Notes: generated by a model not told the origin, from the sequence alone. DNA of 64,000 bases from Paralithodes platypus (GCA_032716605.1 CM064519.1:15022399-15086398); one strand, 5' to 3'; numbered from the stretch's first letter, positions 1 to 11,341 are shown. Numbers and translations: made by a program.

Positions 1-207
1 CGGGCTGAAGACACTTTCATACTGCTGTTTGAGTATCTTGGCCATTTCGGTTGGGTCACTCTCAAGTTCGCCCGTAGGTTTTGCAAGTGGACCTATTGTT
101 GAGGTGTTCCTGAGTCTCCTTTTTGCGTATGCATAGAAGAATTTGCTATTTACTCGTATGTTTGCAACTGCTTGGAGTTCTTCGCGTGTTCTTTGCTCTT
201 GGTGTGA
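1..207 (-). pseudogene. LINE ORF2 fragment (linker between endonuclease and RT)
   Basis: On the minus strand this reads as an open stretch containing NSKFFYAYAKRR, STIGPL and EMAKILKQQYESVFSP, the conserved linker between the endonuclease and reverse transcriptase domains of CR1/L2-like non-LTR retrotransposons. The same block in LINE-C (about 55500-55700, minus) reads NSKYFFSYAKQK, SNIGPL and EMSELLSRQYEMAFSEP, so the two are related families. The fragment runs off the left window edge; no start codon or catalytic motif is present. Confidence 0.75.
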
Positions 208-330
208 CTTGGGATTTTTTTTTTTCATTAACCTAACCAAAAAACCTAACCTAACCTAACCTATATGTATTTGGGGGCTAGGTTAGGTTAGGTTTTTTGG
301 TTAGGTTAATGACCCAAAACAAAATCCCAA
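208..330. repeat. Inverted repeat with TTAGG telomere-like arms
   Basis: Left arm about 226-262 carries tandem CCTAA (AACCTAACCTAACC), right arm about 277-311 carries the reverse TTAGG tandem, separated by about 15 bp. Outside the telomere-like core both arms continue through ATTAACC and an A/T run to CTTGGGATTTT / AAAATCCCAAG, giving an imperfect hairpin of about 120 bp. TTAGG is the canonical arthropod telomere repeat; this is an interstitial, palindromic occurrence. Confidence 0.7.
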
Positions 331-774
331 GAAAAAAAATGAAAAATCCCAAGATTTTTGTTTTATTTCTCGGGGATAAAAAGTATATATAAATGAAGCA
401 TATGATGATAGGAACCCAAAACTACCACTAGAAATTTGCTACCTATATTGTTGCGTCTCCTGTATATTTACCGGTCTTTACAATGGCGCCTCCTTTTTTT
501 CTTTATTTATTTTATCTTCTTTGTGTCGTGCTTATTTCACTTCATTAAAACCATTTTCAAAATGTTCCGTGTTCTTCTTTCTTCTGGCGTCTCCCTGATT
601 TCCTTCTTCTTGGTTTCTTCTTTCTTGATGTGTGGGTTTTACTTAACTTAATTTAGTCTAACATTCTATTACCTACACTAATCTAGCTATTATACAGCTG
701 CATTGTTCCTATATATTTGTCTCTTCCTCCAAAACCTGTAGATGATATTTTTAGTCCTCTGGATATTATTATTT
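331..774. other. No recognisable gene
   Basis: AT-rich sequence with a T-rich 71-codon frame at 436-651 that has no recognisable motif and low-complexity composition. I see nothing I can assign. Confidence 0.5.
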
Positions 775-960
775 CTGAATAAGATAAGTATCTAGGGGTG
801 TGGATAGGGAAGAAGGGGAGAAGAATGACAATGGATGAGAAAATCATGAAGGTGGAACAGTGCAGTGGGAAAATATGGAATGTGACAAACTAAGATTTGA
901 CAAGTATTAACATTAGGGTAGTTATTGATAGGGGTCACTTGAGGCATGCTATGCTTACAG
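775..960 (+). pseudogene. LINE RT thumb remnant
   Basis: A short frame reads KYLGVWIGKKG and then MDEKIMKVEQC, matching the 'KYLG' block just after the RT palm in non-LTR retrotransposons. It is followed by a stop and no further RT similarity. It may belong with the fragment at 1425-1655, from which it is separated by about 460 bp of unassigned AT-rich DNA (961-1424). Confidence 0.45.
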
Positions 961-1424
961 GTACCTACCCGATAGCACTATCGTTAGTGAGTGCTGTACT
1001 GTATTTTATATATTATTTTGTAATAGTATAGTTATCTTATCAATATTTGTATTTTGTACTATTGTTAATGTCTTGTCATGTTGCAAATTTGATTTTAAAT
1101 AATATTTTGACATTTAACATTTAGTTTCTTTATTCATGCAGAGTTTAGTAAAATTTGCCAGAACGTCCCGGACTTCCCAAACTTGACTACTTCCTTTAAC
1201 GTGACGATAGTGCGTTGTTATATGTGCGATTAGTTTGCTTGGGAAACAGATTAACTTGCTCATGTAGTAATGTACACCCTATGTGGTGGATTGTGTTCTT
1301 TTATTTAATAATTTTCATTTTAGTAAGCGTTGTTTCCACATAGCGATTTTGATAATTTAATTTGACTTTATATTGTCCTTGTCCCAATTTTTGTTTGTTT
1401 AGTTTGCAAGTTTTACATTTTAAT

Positions 1425-1655
1425 TAATTAGTAAGGGAGGTATGGAAAGATTTTGAAGTACCAATAATAATGTATGGGATGGATGTGAGGTGGAATACAG
1501 GGGTGGGCGGGGGGTTAATGTGCTGGAGGCGGGACAGAATAAAATAGGAAGAATAGGGCTAGGTGCAAGAAGGTGCAGGACAGCAAATGAAGCAGTGAGA
1601 GGGGAATTTGGGAAATGGGGTGGAATACATTTGAAGAAAGAGTAGCGAAGGTAAA
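1425..1655 (+). pseudogene. LINE-D C-terminal fragment
   Basis: Reads, with a stop and a small gap, VREVWKDFEVPIIMYGMDV, then IGLGARRC and TANEAVRGE, typical of the region after the RT thumb (IxYGxxV ... GRxALGA ... ANEALRGEMGW). The same family is on the minus strand at 27696-28020 (ARRWTANEAVRGEMGWSTFE). Degenerate and non-functional. Confidence 0.65.
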
Positions 1656-1659
1656 TAAA

Positions 1660-4600
1660 ATGCCCCAGAACGAGAAGCCCACCACAGAAGCCACGAACGA
1701 ACACCTCACAGAAACACCCAAAGGAAAGGTCCACAGAACGAAAGGACCAGCTGACCGAGCCAGCCAATTCAGACAGGCCCAAGCCCGCAGGGCTAAGGGC
1801 TAAACCCCTTCTAAACTGACCATTTTTCCACACCTCACGTACACCACCCCCTCGTGTCCTACACTCTTAACTACAAAGATGAACAGGAATATACATTCAT
1901 ATTAAAAACACCCATGCCCTGTCCCTATGTTGAGCCAATGCCAACACATCAGACAGCCATAATTATATCTATATGGTATGTTCTTACATCCGAGAAGTAG
2001 ATGTTATATATCTTAGAAGTTAAAACACCCACGCCTGTCCCTAGACCTCGTATATCATTTCTCATGACGAGTATAGATATATGTAACCCGTGCTCAGTCG
2101 CCCCCTTGCATTGTTCCTCTAGTAACTAAGTGTCTCCATAATATTAACTGCCACCAGTATTGATACGACATAGCGGCACTGTCCTTGTGTCGTATTGTGC
2201 CAAGTACAGATCAACCAGGTTTCATCACCTTATTAGGACGACGACTATAATGTCGTCGTTCATCGATGTATGCAATCCTTAGTTTAAGTATTAATATTAA
2301 CATTCCCTAACATCTTGTCTTGCCAGACTAAGCTTCTGAAGACCCATTGCCCCATAAATCTATGTATTCAATCCTTAGGTTAAGTATTTTTATCCGCCAT
2401 TGTGTTCACCTTTTTCCATTTACTTTTCCACAATTGTCATACGTCTTCCCCTTGCCTCCTTCGTATCCACAGTCCACACTACGCCAATTTACTTCGTGTC
2501 ATACACCTCTTACCCCAACCAGAGATTGTATAAGATAACCTTGTTACCAGTATCTGTCATAAGTACCCCGAAACAATAACTATAAGTACCCCTACGAACT
2601 GCCGCTGTTGTTGGTATATATATATTTCATAGAAAACGCAGTCCCCAGGGCCAACTAATAGTATCCATAACCCCTCGGACTGATCACATAACTCTATCTT
2701 TTCCAGACTCATATACCACCCCATAGTTGCATTCCCCGGTAGCATTTGGCTAACGTACTCCACTGCCTTTTCAAACTCCCATATCAACTGCAGCCTAATG
2801 CCACCCCTACGCCCAGACACCTTAGGGTCAAATTCCCCTATAGCCCCCCTGAACTCCTCCCCTCTCATTATAAGACCCCGCGCTTCTCTACTCTTGTCCG
2901 ACCTAGCCTCTCTCTCATACCACTTGAAGATCCTTGAATTTCCCGTTGCTAACGCTCTCCAACCTTTTATATATATACTCCTATCCAGCCTACCTTCACT
3001 TAGTAGGCCAGAACAACATTAGAACTTTACTAACCCCTTGCATGCCATCTATTCTCTTACAACCCATTCACAACCCGGCACCCAATGGTCGTCGGTGCGA
3101 GGCTAGCCGCCACCAGTAACTAACTTCTATTGCCATACTTCCAGATAAATGTGGCAGAGTTAGCAACACAGTCTCCACCACATCCAGCAAACCCTACAAT
3201 TAACAACCAGCCGAGTAAAACCAGCTAGCCAAGGCACCTTCGGTTTTGGTATTAAGGACACCCACATCTGTCCCATACACAGAGGGTTATTACAAACACT
3301 GGTGATATGGCAAGCCCCTAGCCACAGCCGCCGGACGACTATCACAGAGAGAGGGCGCCCAGCTCCCCCTTTTTGCCCACCCGAGGAGGGAGACCCCCAC
3401 CCCCGCGGAGGTATACCTGGCCCCTGTTTTGACTTCTGAGTCATTGCCAGGTAGCACAGGAATTCTTCCTATCAATGAACTAACCATGCATGACTAACAC
3501 CTTTACTAACCTCTATTAACTCACAATAAACCATTTACCTTTCTTGCATACTCTGATCACTAAATTAGCACCTCAGCTATACCATAGAATGAAGATTGAA
3601 CAATCTAAGAGGGACGCTCCTATCACAGCTGTCCCCATCCTCCTCGCAAAGTAGATCCAGTCTCTCTCCCCTAAATACTTCCAGTATAGCCAAAATAGTA
3701 CCTCTTACTAAGGCTCAGTTATAGTAAAAAATAAAGGCTTCCTATAGCCATGTGCCACAACAGTAAATACCATCTTACCTAGTCCCCATATCTATTGAGA
3801 GCTCAAATAAGTCCATAAGACTCGAGATCCCTACTGTCTACAGGGTCCAGAACCGAGCCTATAAATCTAGCTCCCGCCCCCAGTCAAATCAGTTGAAAGC
3901 TAGACACCAACCAGTGGTCACTACCCTGCAGTTAACCTCTAGCTCTGCCCTTGTGTTGTTCCGGAGTTGAGAGATTCCAGAGACGGCAGACTCCGTGGCA
4001 GAGAAGACTAATAGAAGCATCTGTCCATGTACAAGTCCTAACGTGCACCTTATAACCTTCACACAAATTCGTGGGTATATAAGTGTGTAGCCAGCAACGA
4101 TCGTCAAGAGATCCGACTTGAGAACTTCCTACATATTGGACTACCTGGACGGCCGAGGAACCAGTCGTTAGCCCCCAACATCACCGGAAGCAAGATAACC
4201 AGGACCAGATCTACAAATACTATTCAAGATTCATGTTGCTAGTACTAAGTGTTATAGTACTAGTTTGACACTCACTTATTAACTTTCTATAAAGTGGCTA
4301 AAACCTTGCCCAGTGTAACTCATATTTAACCATTCCATTTGGGACGTACTAAGCGATCAGTGCTCATTAATTAACAGGTGACATTGCCTCTCGTAATTAC
4401 CTTATTCAGATATTAAAACTCTAGTGATATCTAACGTTCGCCCACTGATTTGTGTTCTACGTATTTCTGCCATAAGAATATAAAACTTAGATCAGTACCC
4501 CCATGAGGTTACTAGAGATTTCCGTGTTCTACAATATACGCGTGTCTAATCCTAACTGTGAGCTGCTACTTGGGCACGCGACCAGCCAGTAAGAGATCAA

Positions 4601-5026
4601 ATCAGTGAAATTGAATTACATGAATATATTGAGGTCTTCCAGTAAAATAAAACTTGCTAATTAAGCCAGTGATCAGAAGATTAATACCTGAACGTTGGAA
4701 GTGGGAGACTAGGCTCCATCCAGATCCACTTATGCTAGTTTTGTTCGATTCTATTATATTGTCTTGCACGAGTATTCTGCAGTGGTATATAAATAAACGT
4801 GATCGTGTAACTTGTTACCATGTGTTTCTTTGTGTTCTCTATTCCTCATATCTTGTATTGTGCATGCAGCCTTATATACCCAGTCAATTAGAACTCACAT
4901 TACCCAAGTTAAACCTATAGAAAAACAGGGCATAACAGTAAAGTTGATGTAGGCCTATATATAAGATCAGATTGGAGGAAGATAGATGCCAAGGGGAGTG
5001 TATGAATGGGGTGAGGGGAAGAGCAG
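1660..5026 (+). repeat. Unclassified about 3.3-kb non-coding repeat, copy 1
   Basis: Homologous blocks recur in the same order at 18205-21461: 'CACAGTCCACACTAC' near 2470 and 19870; 'GACGACGACTATAATGTCGTC' near 2240 versus a similar block near 19735; a 'CTGGACGGCCGAGGAACC...GTTAGCCCCC' block near 4145 versus 21090; and 'TACCTGAACGTTGGAAG' near 4685 versus 'TTCCTGAACGTTGGAAG' near 21196. No frame longer than about 100 codons shows conserved protein similarity. Ends are approximate; near 4240-4650 copy 1 has about 400 bp absent from copy 2. Copy 1 is interrupted at its right side by the LINE at 5039. Could be a non-autonomous LTR element or the decayed body of an unknown element. Confidence 0.55.
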
Positions 5027-5038
5027 ATCTTACCTCGT
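5027..5038. repeat. Left target-site duplication of LINE
   Basis: ATCTTACCTCGT, repeated perfectly at 8210-8221 immediately after the (ATT)n tail. Confidence 0.8.
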
Positions 5039-5039
5039 T

Positions 5040-6315
5040 ATCTCCCAACAATTTGCGTATTGCTACTTATAACTGTAGGGGGCTCCCTAAAACCAACAGA
5101 GGGCTTCTCCTACGCCCTGATGTAGTAGACGTATTTAATACCAGTGATATTGTGTGCCTGCAGGAGACTTGGTATTTTAAACAGGATTTGGGTAACCTCA
5201 GTACTATCTGTGATAATTTTCATGGGTTTGGGGTCTCGACAACCGATGCTATGGATGGTCTAGTAGCAGGTCACCCACCGGGAGGAGTAGCTATTTTGTG
5301 GAGGGACTCTTTAGACAGCCGGGTTAAACCACTTGTAACAAATTTACCATGGTGTACAGGTATAGAAATAGAAGATATCCAACGGAAAGTAGTTATTCTT
5401 AGTGTGTACTTGCCCTACCAATGTAATGAAAATGAAGAACAATACCTGGAATGCCTTGGAGAGCTAAGTGCTCTTTTACAAGAACTAAATACCACCTGCT
5501 ACTCTGTAATAGGGGACTGGAATGCTAATCTGAAGGACATGAGTAACTCTCTGTTTGCTAGTCATATGACTAACTTCTGTGGTGAGCATGATCTAATTAT
5601 CTCTTCTCAGCTCATGCTCCCTCATAGTAGTTACACATGTGTCAGTGCAGCATGGGGCTCAACGTCTTGGCTAGATCATACCGTAGCTAGTGCTGATTTC
5701 CATGATATGATAACAAATATGGAAATTCAGTATACATATACAGATGAAGATCATATCCCATTGACCTTAACAGCTAGTTTGGAAAGAGCGCCAGAATTAA
5801 CCCAGTCAAACAATAGTGTAAATCCAAAACTGCCATGGGGCGGGCTTGACGAGGAGGAGTGTGAGCAATTTTGCACTTTAACACACACTCTCCTTTCTGA
5901 GCTTGATCCTGGCAGTGAGGATGCCATTACCTGTGAAGACCCCAATTGTGTTAATGCTAGTCATCGAGAAGAAGTCAGCAAGCTGTACAATAATATTATA
6001 TCTTGTCTTACTAAGGCTAGTGACATAGTATTTCACAAGCATAACAAAAATTACTCTTTTAACAAACCTGGGTGGAATGACCATGTTTCAGAACTATACC
6101 AGGCATCCCGAGATGCTCGTAGTGTATGGCTGGATCATAACAAACCGAGACAGGGACCCATTTTTGACATGTTCACCAGACTAAAGGCTAGATGCAAGTA
6201 TGCAATCAGATATATAAAAAACAATGAAAATGTATTAAGAAGAGAAGCATTGGCCAAAAACTTTGCTAGCAAAGACACATTGGCCTTCTGGAAGGATATT
6301 AAAAAAAATGCATAA
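5040..6315 (+). pseudogene. LINE AP-like endonuclease plus linker (N-terminal half of ORF2)
   Basis: Endonuclease/exonuclease/phosphatase fold: IATYNCRGL (metal-binding Asn), DIVCLQETW (catalytic Glu), VIGDWNANL, SSYTC, WLDH, and DHIPLTL as the terminal His block. The open frame extends upstream to 4972, but residues encoded before 5039 come from pre-insertion DNA, so the apparent start is not the family's start. The frame ends at a TAA at 6313-6315, just after an 8-A run at 6301-6308; the polypeptide continues in the +1 frame. Read as one protein, the join at WKDIKK / MHNSC is colinear with normal ORF2s. Confidence 0.85.
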
Positions 6316-7873
6316 TAGCTGCACACCTCTACCCGTTAGTGTAGATGGGATCTCTGGTACTAATAACATAGCCAATCTTTGGAAAACACATTACCAAACT
6401 TTGTTTAACTCTGTTGGGCACCAAGGAAATACCATTGCTGCTACAACAGAGTGTAACAAAGAAGAAAAATATGACACAATTAAAGTTACAAGTGAAAAAA
6501 TCAAGGCTGCAATAAGTAGGCTAGATGCTAACAAATCCTGTGGTTTTGATGGTATATATGCTGAACATTTGAAGTACTCCTCCACTCTCCTCTTGGAGAA
6601 ACTCAGCAGTTGCTTTACCAGCTTTCTAATCCATGGTTTCCTACCAGAATCTATGATGTCCGTTACCTTGATACCAGTAATTAAAGACAAGGCTGGCAAA
6701 ATTACATCAAAAGACAACTATAGACCTATTGCCCTTGCCAGTATTGTAAGTAAGATACTAGAGTTAATCATTTTAGACAGAATCTCAGTGTATATCTCAA
6801 CTAATAGTAATCAATTTGGTTTTAAAAAGAATCATGGTACGGACCAGTGCATCTACACTCTGAACGAGCTAGTGGATGGGTACATCAAAATGAACAGCTC
6901 TATTTTTGCATGCTTTCTTGATGCTAGTAAGGCATTTGACAGAGTCTGCCACAATATCCTGTTTGATAAATTAGCAACAAGGGGAGTGCCATCCTATATA
7001 CTGAGAATCTTGAAGTACTGGTACGCCAATCAAACATTTAATGTAAGATGGGGTAACATTATTTCGGATTCCTTTACAGTAACCAATGGAGTGAGACAGG
7101 GTAGTATTCTCTCACCTTACTTATTCAATGTATATATGGATGAATTAAGTGATAAATTGAATAAAGAGCAGATTGGATGTTATGGTGGGAATAAAATCAT
7201 CAACCATCTCATGTATGCTGATGATCTGGTCATTATTGCACCGTCTTCTGCGGGTCTGAGCAAACTTCTTGATATATGTGAATCTTTTGGTAGTAAACAT
7301 TGTGTTAAATTCAACCCACTGAAAAGTGCTGTTCTTATATTTAGATCAAAATTACTGTATAAAAGTAAACTGCCAAATTTCTCACTCAATAATCAAATTA
7401 TTCAAGAAGTAAACAAAATAAAATACCTGGGACACATTATCTCAAACGATTGCTCAGATGATGCAGATATCGGCCGTCAGCGCAGACAGCTATATTTACG
7501 TGGTAACACCATCTTGAGAAAATTCCACATGTGTAATTGGGAAACTAAAGTCACTTTGTTCCGGACATATTGTTCCTCTATGTACACGGCCCATTTGTGG
7601 TGGAAGTATAAGAGAGCCACCATAAATGGTCTGTGTACATCCTATCATAATATACTCAAGATGTTCATTGGTCTCTCTAAATATGAAAGCACTAGTATGG
7701 TGTGCACACTGTTGGATGTGCAGTGCTGTCGGGCTGTCATCAGGAGACTGGTGTACAGCTTTTCGCAGCGACTGCAATCCTCCAGTAACACGCTGATTGT
7801 AGCTCTTTGGTCTAGTGATCATATCTATGAATCCCGTATTATATCTCACTGGCAGAAGCTGCTGCACACATAG
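6263..7873 (+). CDS. LINE reverse transcriptase (C-terminal part of ORF2)
   Basis: RT palm motifs in order: DNYRPIAL, NQFGFKKNHGTDQC, motif A CFLDASKAFDRV, NGVRQGSILSPYLFN, motif C MYADDLV, KYLGHIIS, then a C-terminal domain with TAHLWW and a degenerate repeat-like tail (MFIGLSKYESTS, RRLVYSFSQRL) characteristic of the CR1/L2/Crack assemblage. Catalytic Asp residues are all present. The real coding portion starts near 6308; the ATG at 6263 lies in sequence that is read in the other frame in the parental protein. No nonsense codon occurs until 7871-7873, so this copy is recent apart from the frame slip. Confidence 0.88.
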   Translation: MLAKTHWPSGRILKKMHNSCTPLPVSVDGISGTNNIANLWKTHYQTLFNSVGHQGNTIAATTECNKEEKYDTIKVTSEKIKAAISRLDANKSCGFDGIYAEHLKYSSTLLLEKLSSCFTSFLIHGFLPESMMSVTLIPVIKDKAGKITSKDNYRPIALASIVSKILELIILDRISVYISTNSNQFGFKKNHGTDQCIYTLNELVDGYIKMNSSIFACFLDASKAFDRVCHNILFDKLATRGVPSYILRILKYWYANQTFNVRWGNIISDSFTVTNGVRQGSILSPYLFNVYMDELSDKLNKEQIGCYGGNKIINHLMYADDLVIIAPSSAGLSKLLDICESFGSKHCVKFNPLKSAVLIFRSKLLYKSKLPNFSLNNQIIQEVNKIKYLGHIISNDCSDDADIGRQRRQLYLRGNTILRKFHMCNWETKVTLFRTYCSSMYTAHLWWKYKRATINGLCTSYHNILKMFIGLSKYESTSMVCTLLDVQCCRAVIRRLVYSFSQRLQSSSNTLIVALWSSDHIYESRIISHWQKLLHT

Positions 7874-8170
7874 TATGTACTGTAATGTAATATATAGGTC
7901 TAATTGAACTATGAGCAATGATCTGTGCAATAGGTGTTAACCAACATTGAGCAATAGCCTTAGTTAGCCTATCTGTGTTATATTGTGACAAAATGTGATA
8001 TGTGCTCTATTCTGTAAATAGGCCTACTGTATTTTTTATTTTATTGTGTCTTTATTAATATATCTTTGTGTATAATTATTATCTGTGCTCTGACGAGAAG
8101 TGTATGTGATATGGACCATTAGGTCGTACTGTATTTATACTGTATCTATCTTATGTGTCTGGAATAAAGA

Positions 8171-8209
<39 letters not shown>

Positions 8210-8211
<2 letters not shown>

Positions 8212-8221
8212 CTTACCTCGT
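8210..8221. repeat. Right target-site duplication of LINE
   Basis: ATCTTACCTCGT, matching 5027-5038. Sequence after 8222 should therefore be the continuation of what precedes 5027. Confidence 0.8.
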
Positions 8222-8409
8222 AGGGCCGCAACCTCTTGTTTGTATCACATGATAATTAATACACACAGGTGGTCCGGGGCCAAGTACTGGTATACAGATA
8301 CTCCAGCTAGATTATGGAGTATATAGGTACATGTAATATGGTAGTGTGGCTGGTTGTGTACGCATGGTTTATTGTAGGTGTTGGTGTATGGCTTGTGTGG
8401 TGTTCTTGT

Positions 8410-8690
8410 GAGGATCGGTTTTTACACCATACCCGAAAGAGGATTTATGGAGCTCCGATCTTACTCTCAACCATCTGAACAATTTAACCAGCACACCTAA
8501 ACTTCGTTAGATGCGGGAATAGCCTCACGAAAATATCATGCCCTGGTGGGGGCACAATCTCTCGACCCTTGGGTGTGAGGCAGACACCTTACCAGTTAGA
8601 CCAATAGAGATATCCCACTTGGCCTGTTCGGCTCAGGGTATTTCCGCATCCGAGGTCTGTTTAGGCTAACCTATTTTCACTGACTTTACA
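8410..8690 (-). mobile_element. tRNA-derived SINE (family S1)
   Basis: Reverse complement is nearly identical to the units at 15839-16131 and 16142-16432. Read on the minus strand it contains a pol III A-box-like stretch (TTGGTCTAACTGGTAAGG) and a B-box-like stretch (GAGAGTTCGTGCCCC-type, altered here), and ends in a conserved tail GGGTATGGTGTAAAAACCGATC. It is not a functional tRNA. Confidence 0.75.
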
Positions 8691-8699
8691 TTCTAATAG

Positions 8700-10290
8700 A
8701 ATGTGGGGGGCTTGGAACAAAAATAGTAGTAGTTGTGTGGGTTGGGTTGAGTAGAGCGAGTTGTGGAGGTGTGGTGATAATTCTTATAGTGGGACTAGGA
8801 AGGGGGGTTCGCAAACTATGTGGTGTTCAGTTGGATGGTAGTAGTTAGTGATGGGATTAAGAAAGGCGTCAATGGTTTAATTAGTCTACTGTAATTATAG
8901 TTGTGGAGGGTGTCAGGGAGTCTCGAAGCAAGGAGCCTCTTGAAGGTGGTAACATTTGGAGCAAGGACAACGCCAGGGAGGGAGCTATATCCCTCTGCTA
9001 CTCTGCACGAGCAGAAGCATTTACGGGCATATACAGATGTGTGCTGGACCTGGATCTTATGCTGGTGACCCCAAGTACCCATTGTGGTGCCAGCACGAAG
9101 AATTAGTCAGTTGGGACAATAGGAGAATTGCTGTGAAAGATATTTTAACAGTATATGAGGTCACTTATCAAACAACCCTGGACAGAGAAAAGGTTGAGAC
9201 TTCACAGTCTCTCATTGTAGAGGAGGTCTTGCATTCTGTGGATTTGTTTTGTCCACCTTCTCTGTGTCAATTCCAGGCATTTGAGATCCATGGAGTAGCC
9301 CAGGTTCCAGACAGGGGATTCAAACTCCATTTTGCATTATGGGATGGATGTCTGTGGTGAGGAGTCTCAGCATGAGTTACAGCTTTCGGCATACTGTACT
9401 CTTGAGCAGTGTTGTGGCAACTCCGCTTGCTTTTTTGGGTAGCGTCCCGGGTGTGTTGGTGTGTTGTAGGTCACTAGAGCCTTTGACACCCAATTCCGAA
9501 TGGGCTTGCGATAGACTTATTGGGTATGTAGGCTGGTCTGATCTGTGGGCGGGGGAGTGAGAGAAGCAGTGATGGACTCCAGGAAGTTGCAGTTCAGGCT
9601 AGGCTGTTGATATCCTGTTGTAGAAAGTTGTTCTTGTGTTGGGTGTGGGGATGAGGAGTAGCCTATAGTGGTGCATGTAGGTATAGCATCAGACCATCAG
9701 CAAATATCATGTACTTGCTGCATAATCCTGATCCAATGTAGTTGACATAGAGGAGGAATAGTAGAGGGCCTAGGACAGATCCTTGAGGGACTCCACTTAG
9801 GACAAGTCTGAAGGAGCTCGTGATTCCACTCACACAGAATTTCATACACCGGCCACACAGAAATCTAGTGATCCAGCTTAGTATAGACGACCTGAGATGC
9901 CAATACCTTGCCGATGAGAACTTGCTGGTGAACTCTATCGATGGCCTTTGCGAAGTTGAATAGGATCAGGTCAACCAGTTTCCCACAGTTGTACCAGTAC
10001 GCGATGTATTCGTATGTTAGTAGGAGTTGGTCGGTAACTGATCTGTTTGCCTTAAACCCAAACTGATTGTTGGTGAGGATTATGTGGTCATGGAAGAATC
10101 GATAAAATTCTTTAGTGACGATTCTCTCCATGGTTTTACATGCAACGGATGTGAGGCTGCTGATGGGTGACCCTTCTGTAATTCAGGGAGTTTGTCCTTG
10201 GACCTTTTTTGTATATTGGTGAGACATCTGAGATTTTCCATAGTGAGGGTAGTTGTTCGGAGGTCATGGAGAGATTAAATAATAGGGTTA
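8700..10290 (-). pseudogene. Decayed antisense LINE (RT and C-terminus)
   Basis: Minus-strand blocks in order: LPSLWKISDVSPIYKKG (about 10200-10260), NNQFGFKANRSVTDQLL and LILFNFAKAIDRV (motif A with the catalytic Asp replaced by Asn, 9865-10131), SGVPQGSVLGPLLFLLYVN (9663-9845), then MIFADGLMLY in place of the F/YADD box, and near 8900 NVTTFKRLLASRLPD, a typical LINE C-terminus. Several frameshifts separate the blocks. CR1/L2-like. Clearly dead. Confidence 0.8.
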
Positions 10291-10651
10291 GGACTAACTT
10301 AGGAGTGTATGTATATGATAAATAAGTGTATCAGTATCTATATATGTAACACCTCTTTATAATGAATATGTACCATAGCATTTACAGGCACTCACTTAAA
10401 GAATTTTATCATGTAAGCCCATATGAAAACTGGTAGTGACGTTGTGCTATATTTCCGCTAGGGGATTTGTTTACAAGTAGATAGCGAGGCACCTTTCTCC
10501 TATATCAGTGTATCCCAACTCTCTCCTATAATAGAACCTACTTTAAGTTTTACCAATGTTTACTTATCCCACCATTACGATAAGTGCACTGTGTAACCTG
10601 CATAGCAGTCAGGACCACCCCTCTACATGGCGCAGTGTGTATATTACAGAG
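10291..10651. other. No recognisable feature
   Basis: Intergenic AT-rich sequence; a 64-codon frame at 10556-10750 runs into the MITE and shows no motif. Confidence 0.5.
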
Positions 10652-10954
10652 TTAACCCTCTCCGTCATATACGACGCGATCGCGTTATATGGCGGTTTCG
10701 CCCAAAAGTATCATATGACGCGATCGCGTCATATGAACGTAGTGAAATAGCTCAATAATAAGCATATGACGCGATTTGCGTCATATTGAGCTCAGTAAGT
10801 TAGGTAAGTTAGATCATGGTCTGTCGGTTGGTGGCAACCCCAAATTCCTCCGACTTCTAACGGTCCCTCAGTGTGAGAAAGAGTGTTGTGGGGGAAATAC
10901 CGGGCGCTCGGGCAACCCCTAACTTACGTAAGTTAATATGTCGGGGAGAGTTAA
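10652..10954. mobile_element. TTAA-flanked MITE with repeated palindromes
   Basis: Left end TTAACCCTCTCCGTCATA (10652) and right end, reverse complemented, TTAACTCTCCCCGACATA (10954) form terminal inverted repeats with TTAA at both borders. Inside the left end are three palindromic blocks: one around 10665-10691, a perfect 24-bp palindrome around 10708-10732 with core GACGCGATCGCGTC, and one near 10764-10789. TTAA borders and a CCC-type start point to piggyBac-type mobilisation. No coding capacity. Confidence 0.7.
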
Positions 10955-11341
10955 GGGTTGGTCCTAAAATCGCCATATTCCTTCCTGCCCACCAACAAGC
11001 TAGTGAAGGGAATATACTGCTTCTACCTTTGGAATACAGTGTTCAGTGTCCCCTGGATGTACAGTTTGATCAGTGAAGTGTTGTGTATTACTAGTGCAGT
11101 GTTTTGTGTGCATTACTCATGTGTGTAAGCCCGGGTACTGTATCAAGAGCGTTAACCCGCAGCAGGAGGCGAGAGCGTGAAGCAGCACACCCTCCTCTCA
11201 CCACGGCCGGAGCCACACTGAGGAGAGAAAACACACACACACGCACGCACTTGGCCCGTCGCACACACAGTCACATGCCTGCACTAGTCATCAGCAACTT
11301 TTATGAGCAAGAACCCTGTTATTTCCCAGGAAAATTATGTC

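Larger units (their letters stand above)
5039..8209 (+). mobile_element. 5'-truncated CR1/L2-like LINE with (ATT)n tail
   Basis: Bounded by a perfect 12-bp direct repeat. The body begins just before the endonuclease domain and ends, after a 3' UTR, in GGAATAAAG and about 13 ATT units (8171-8209), the microsatellite-type 3' end used by CR1/L2-group LINEs rather than polyA. It encodes endonuclease and RT in two overlapping frames. ORF1 and the 5' UTR are absent, as expected from 5' truncation on insertion. It landed in or beside repeat copy 1. Confidence 0.85.

Noticed and set aside
436..651. 71-codon frame with hydrophobic Phe/Leu/Ser-rich sequence
   Set aside because: T-rich low-complexity DNA; no motif and no neighbours to support a gene.
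1615..1803. Lys/Glu/Pro-rich 62-codon frame near 1615
   Set aside because: Crosses the LINE-D/repeat border and is not kept in repeat copy 2.
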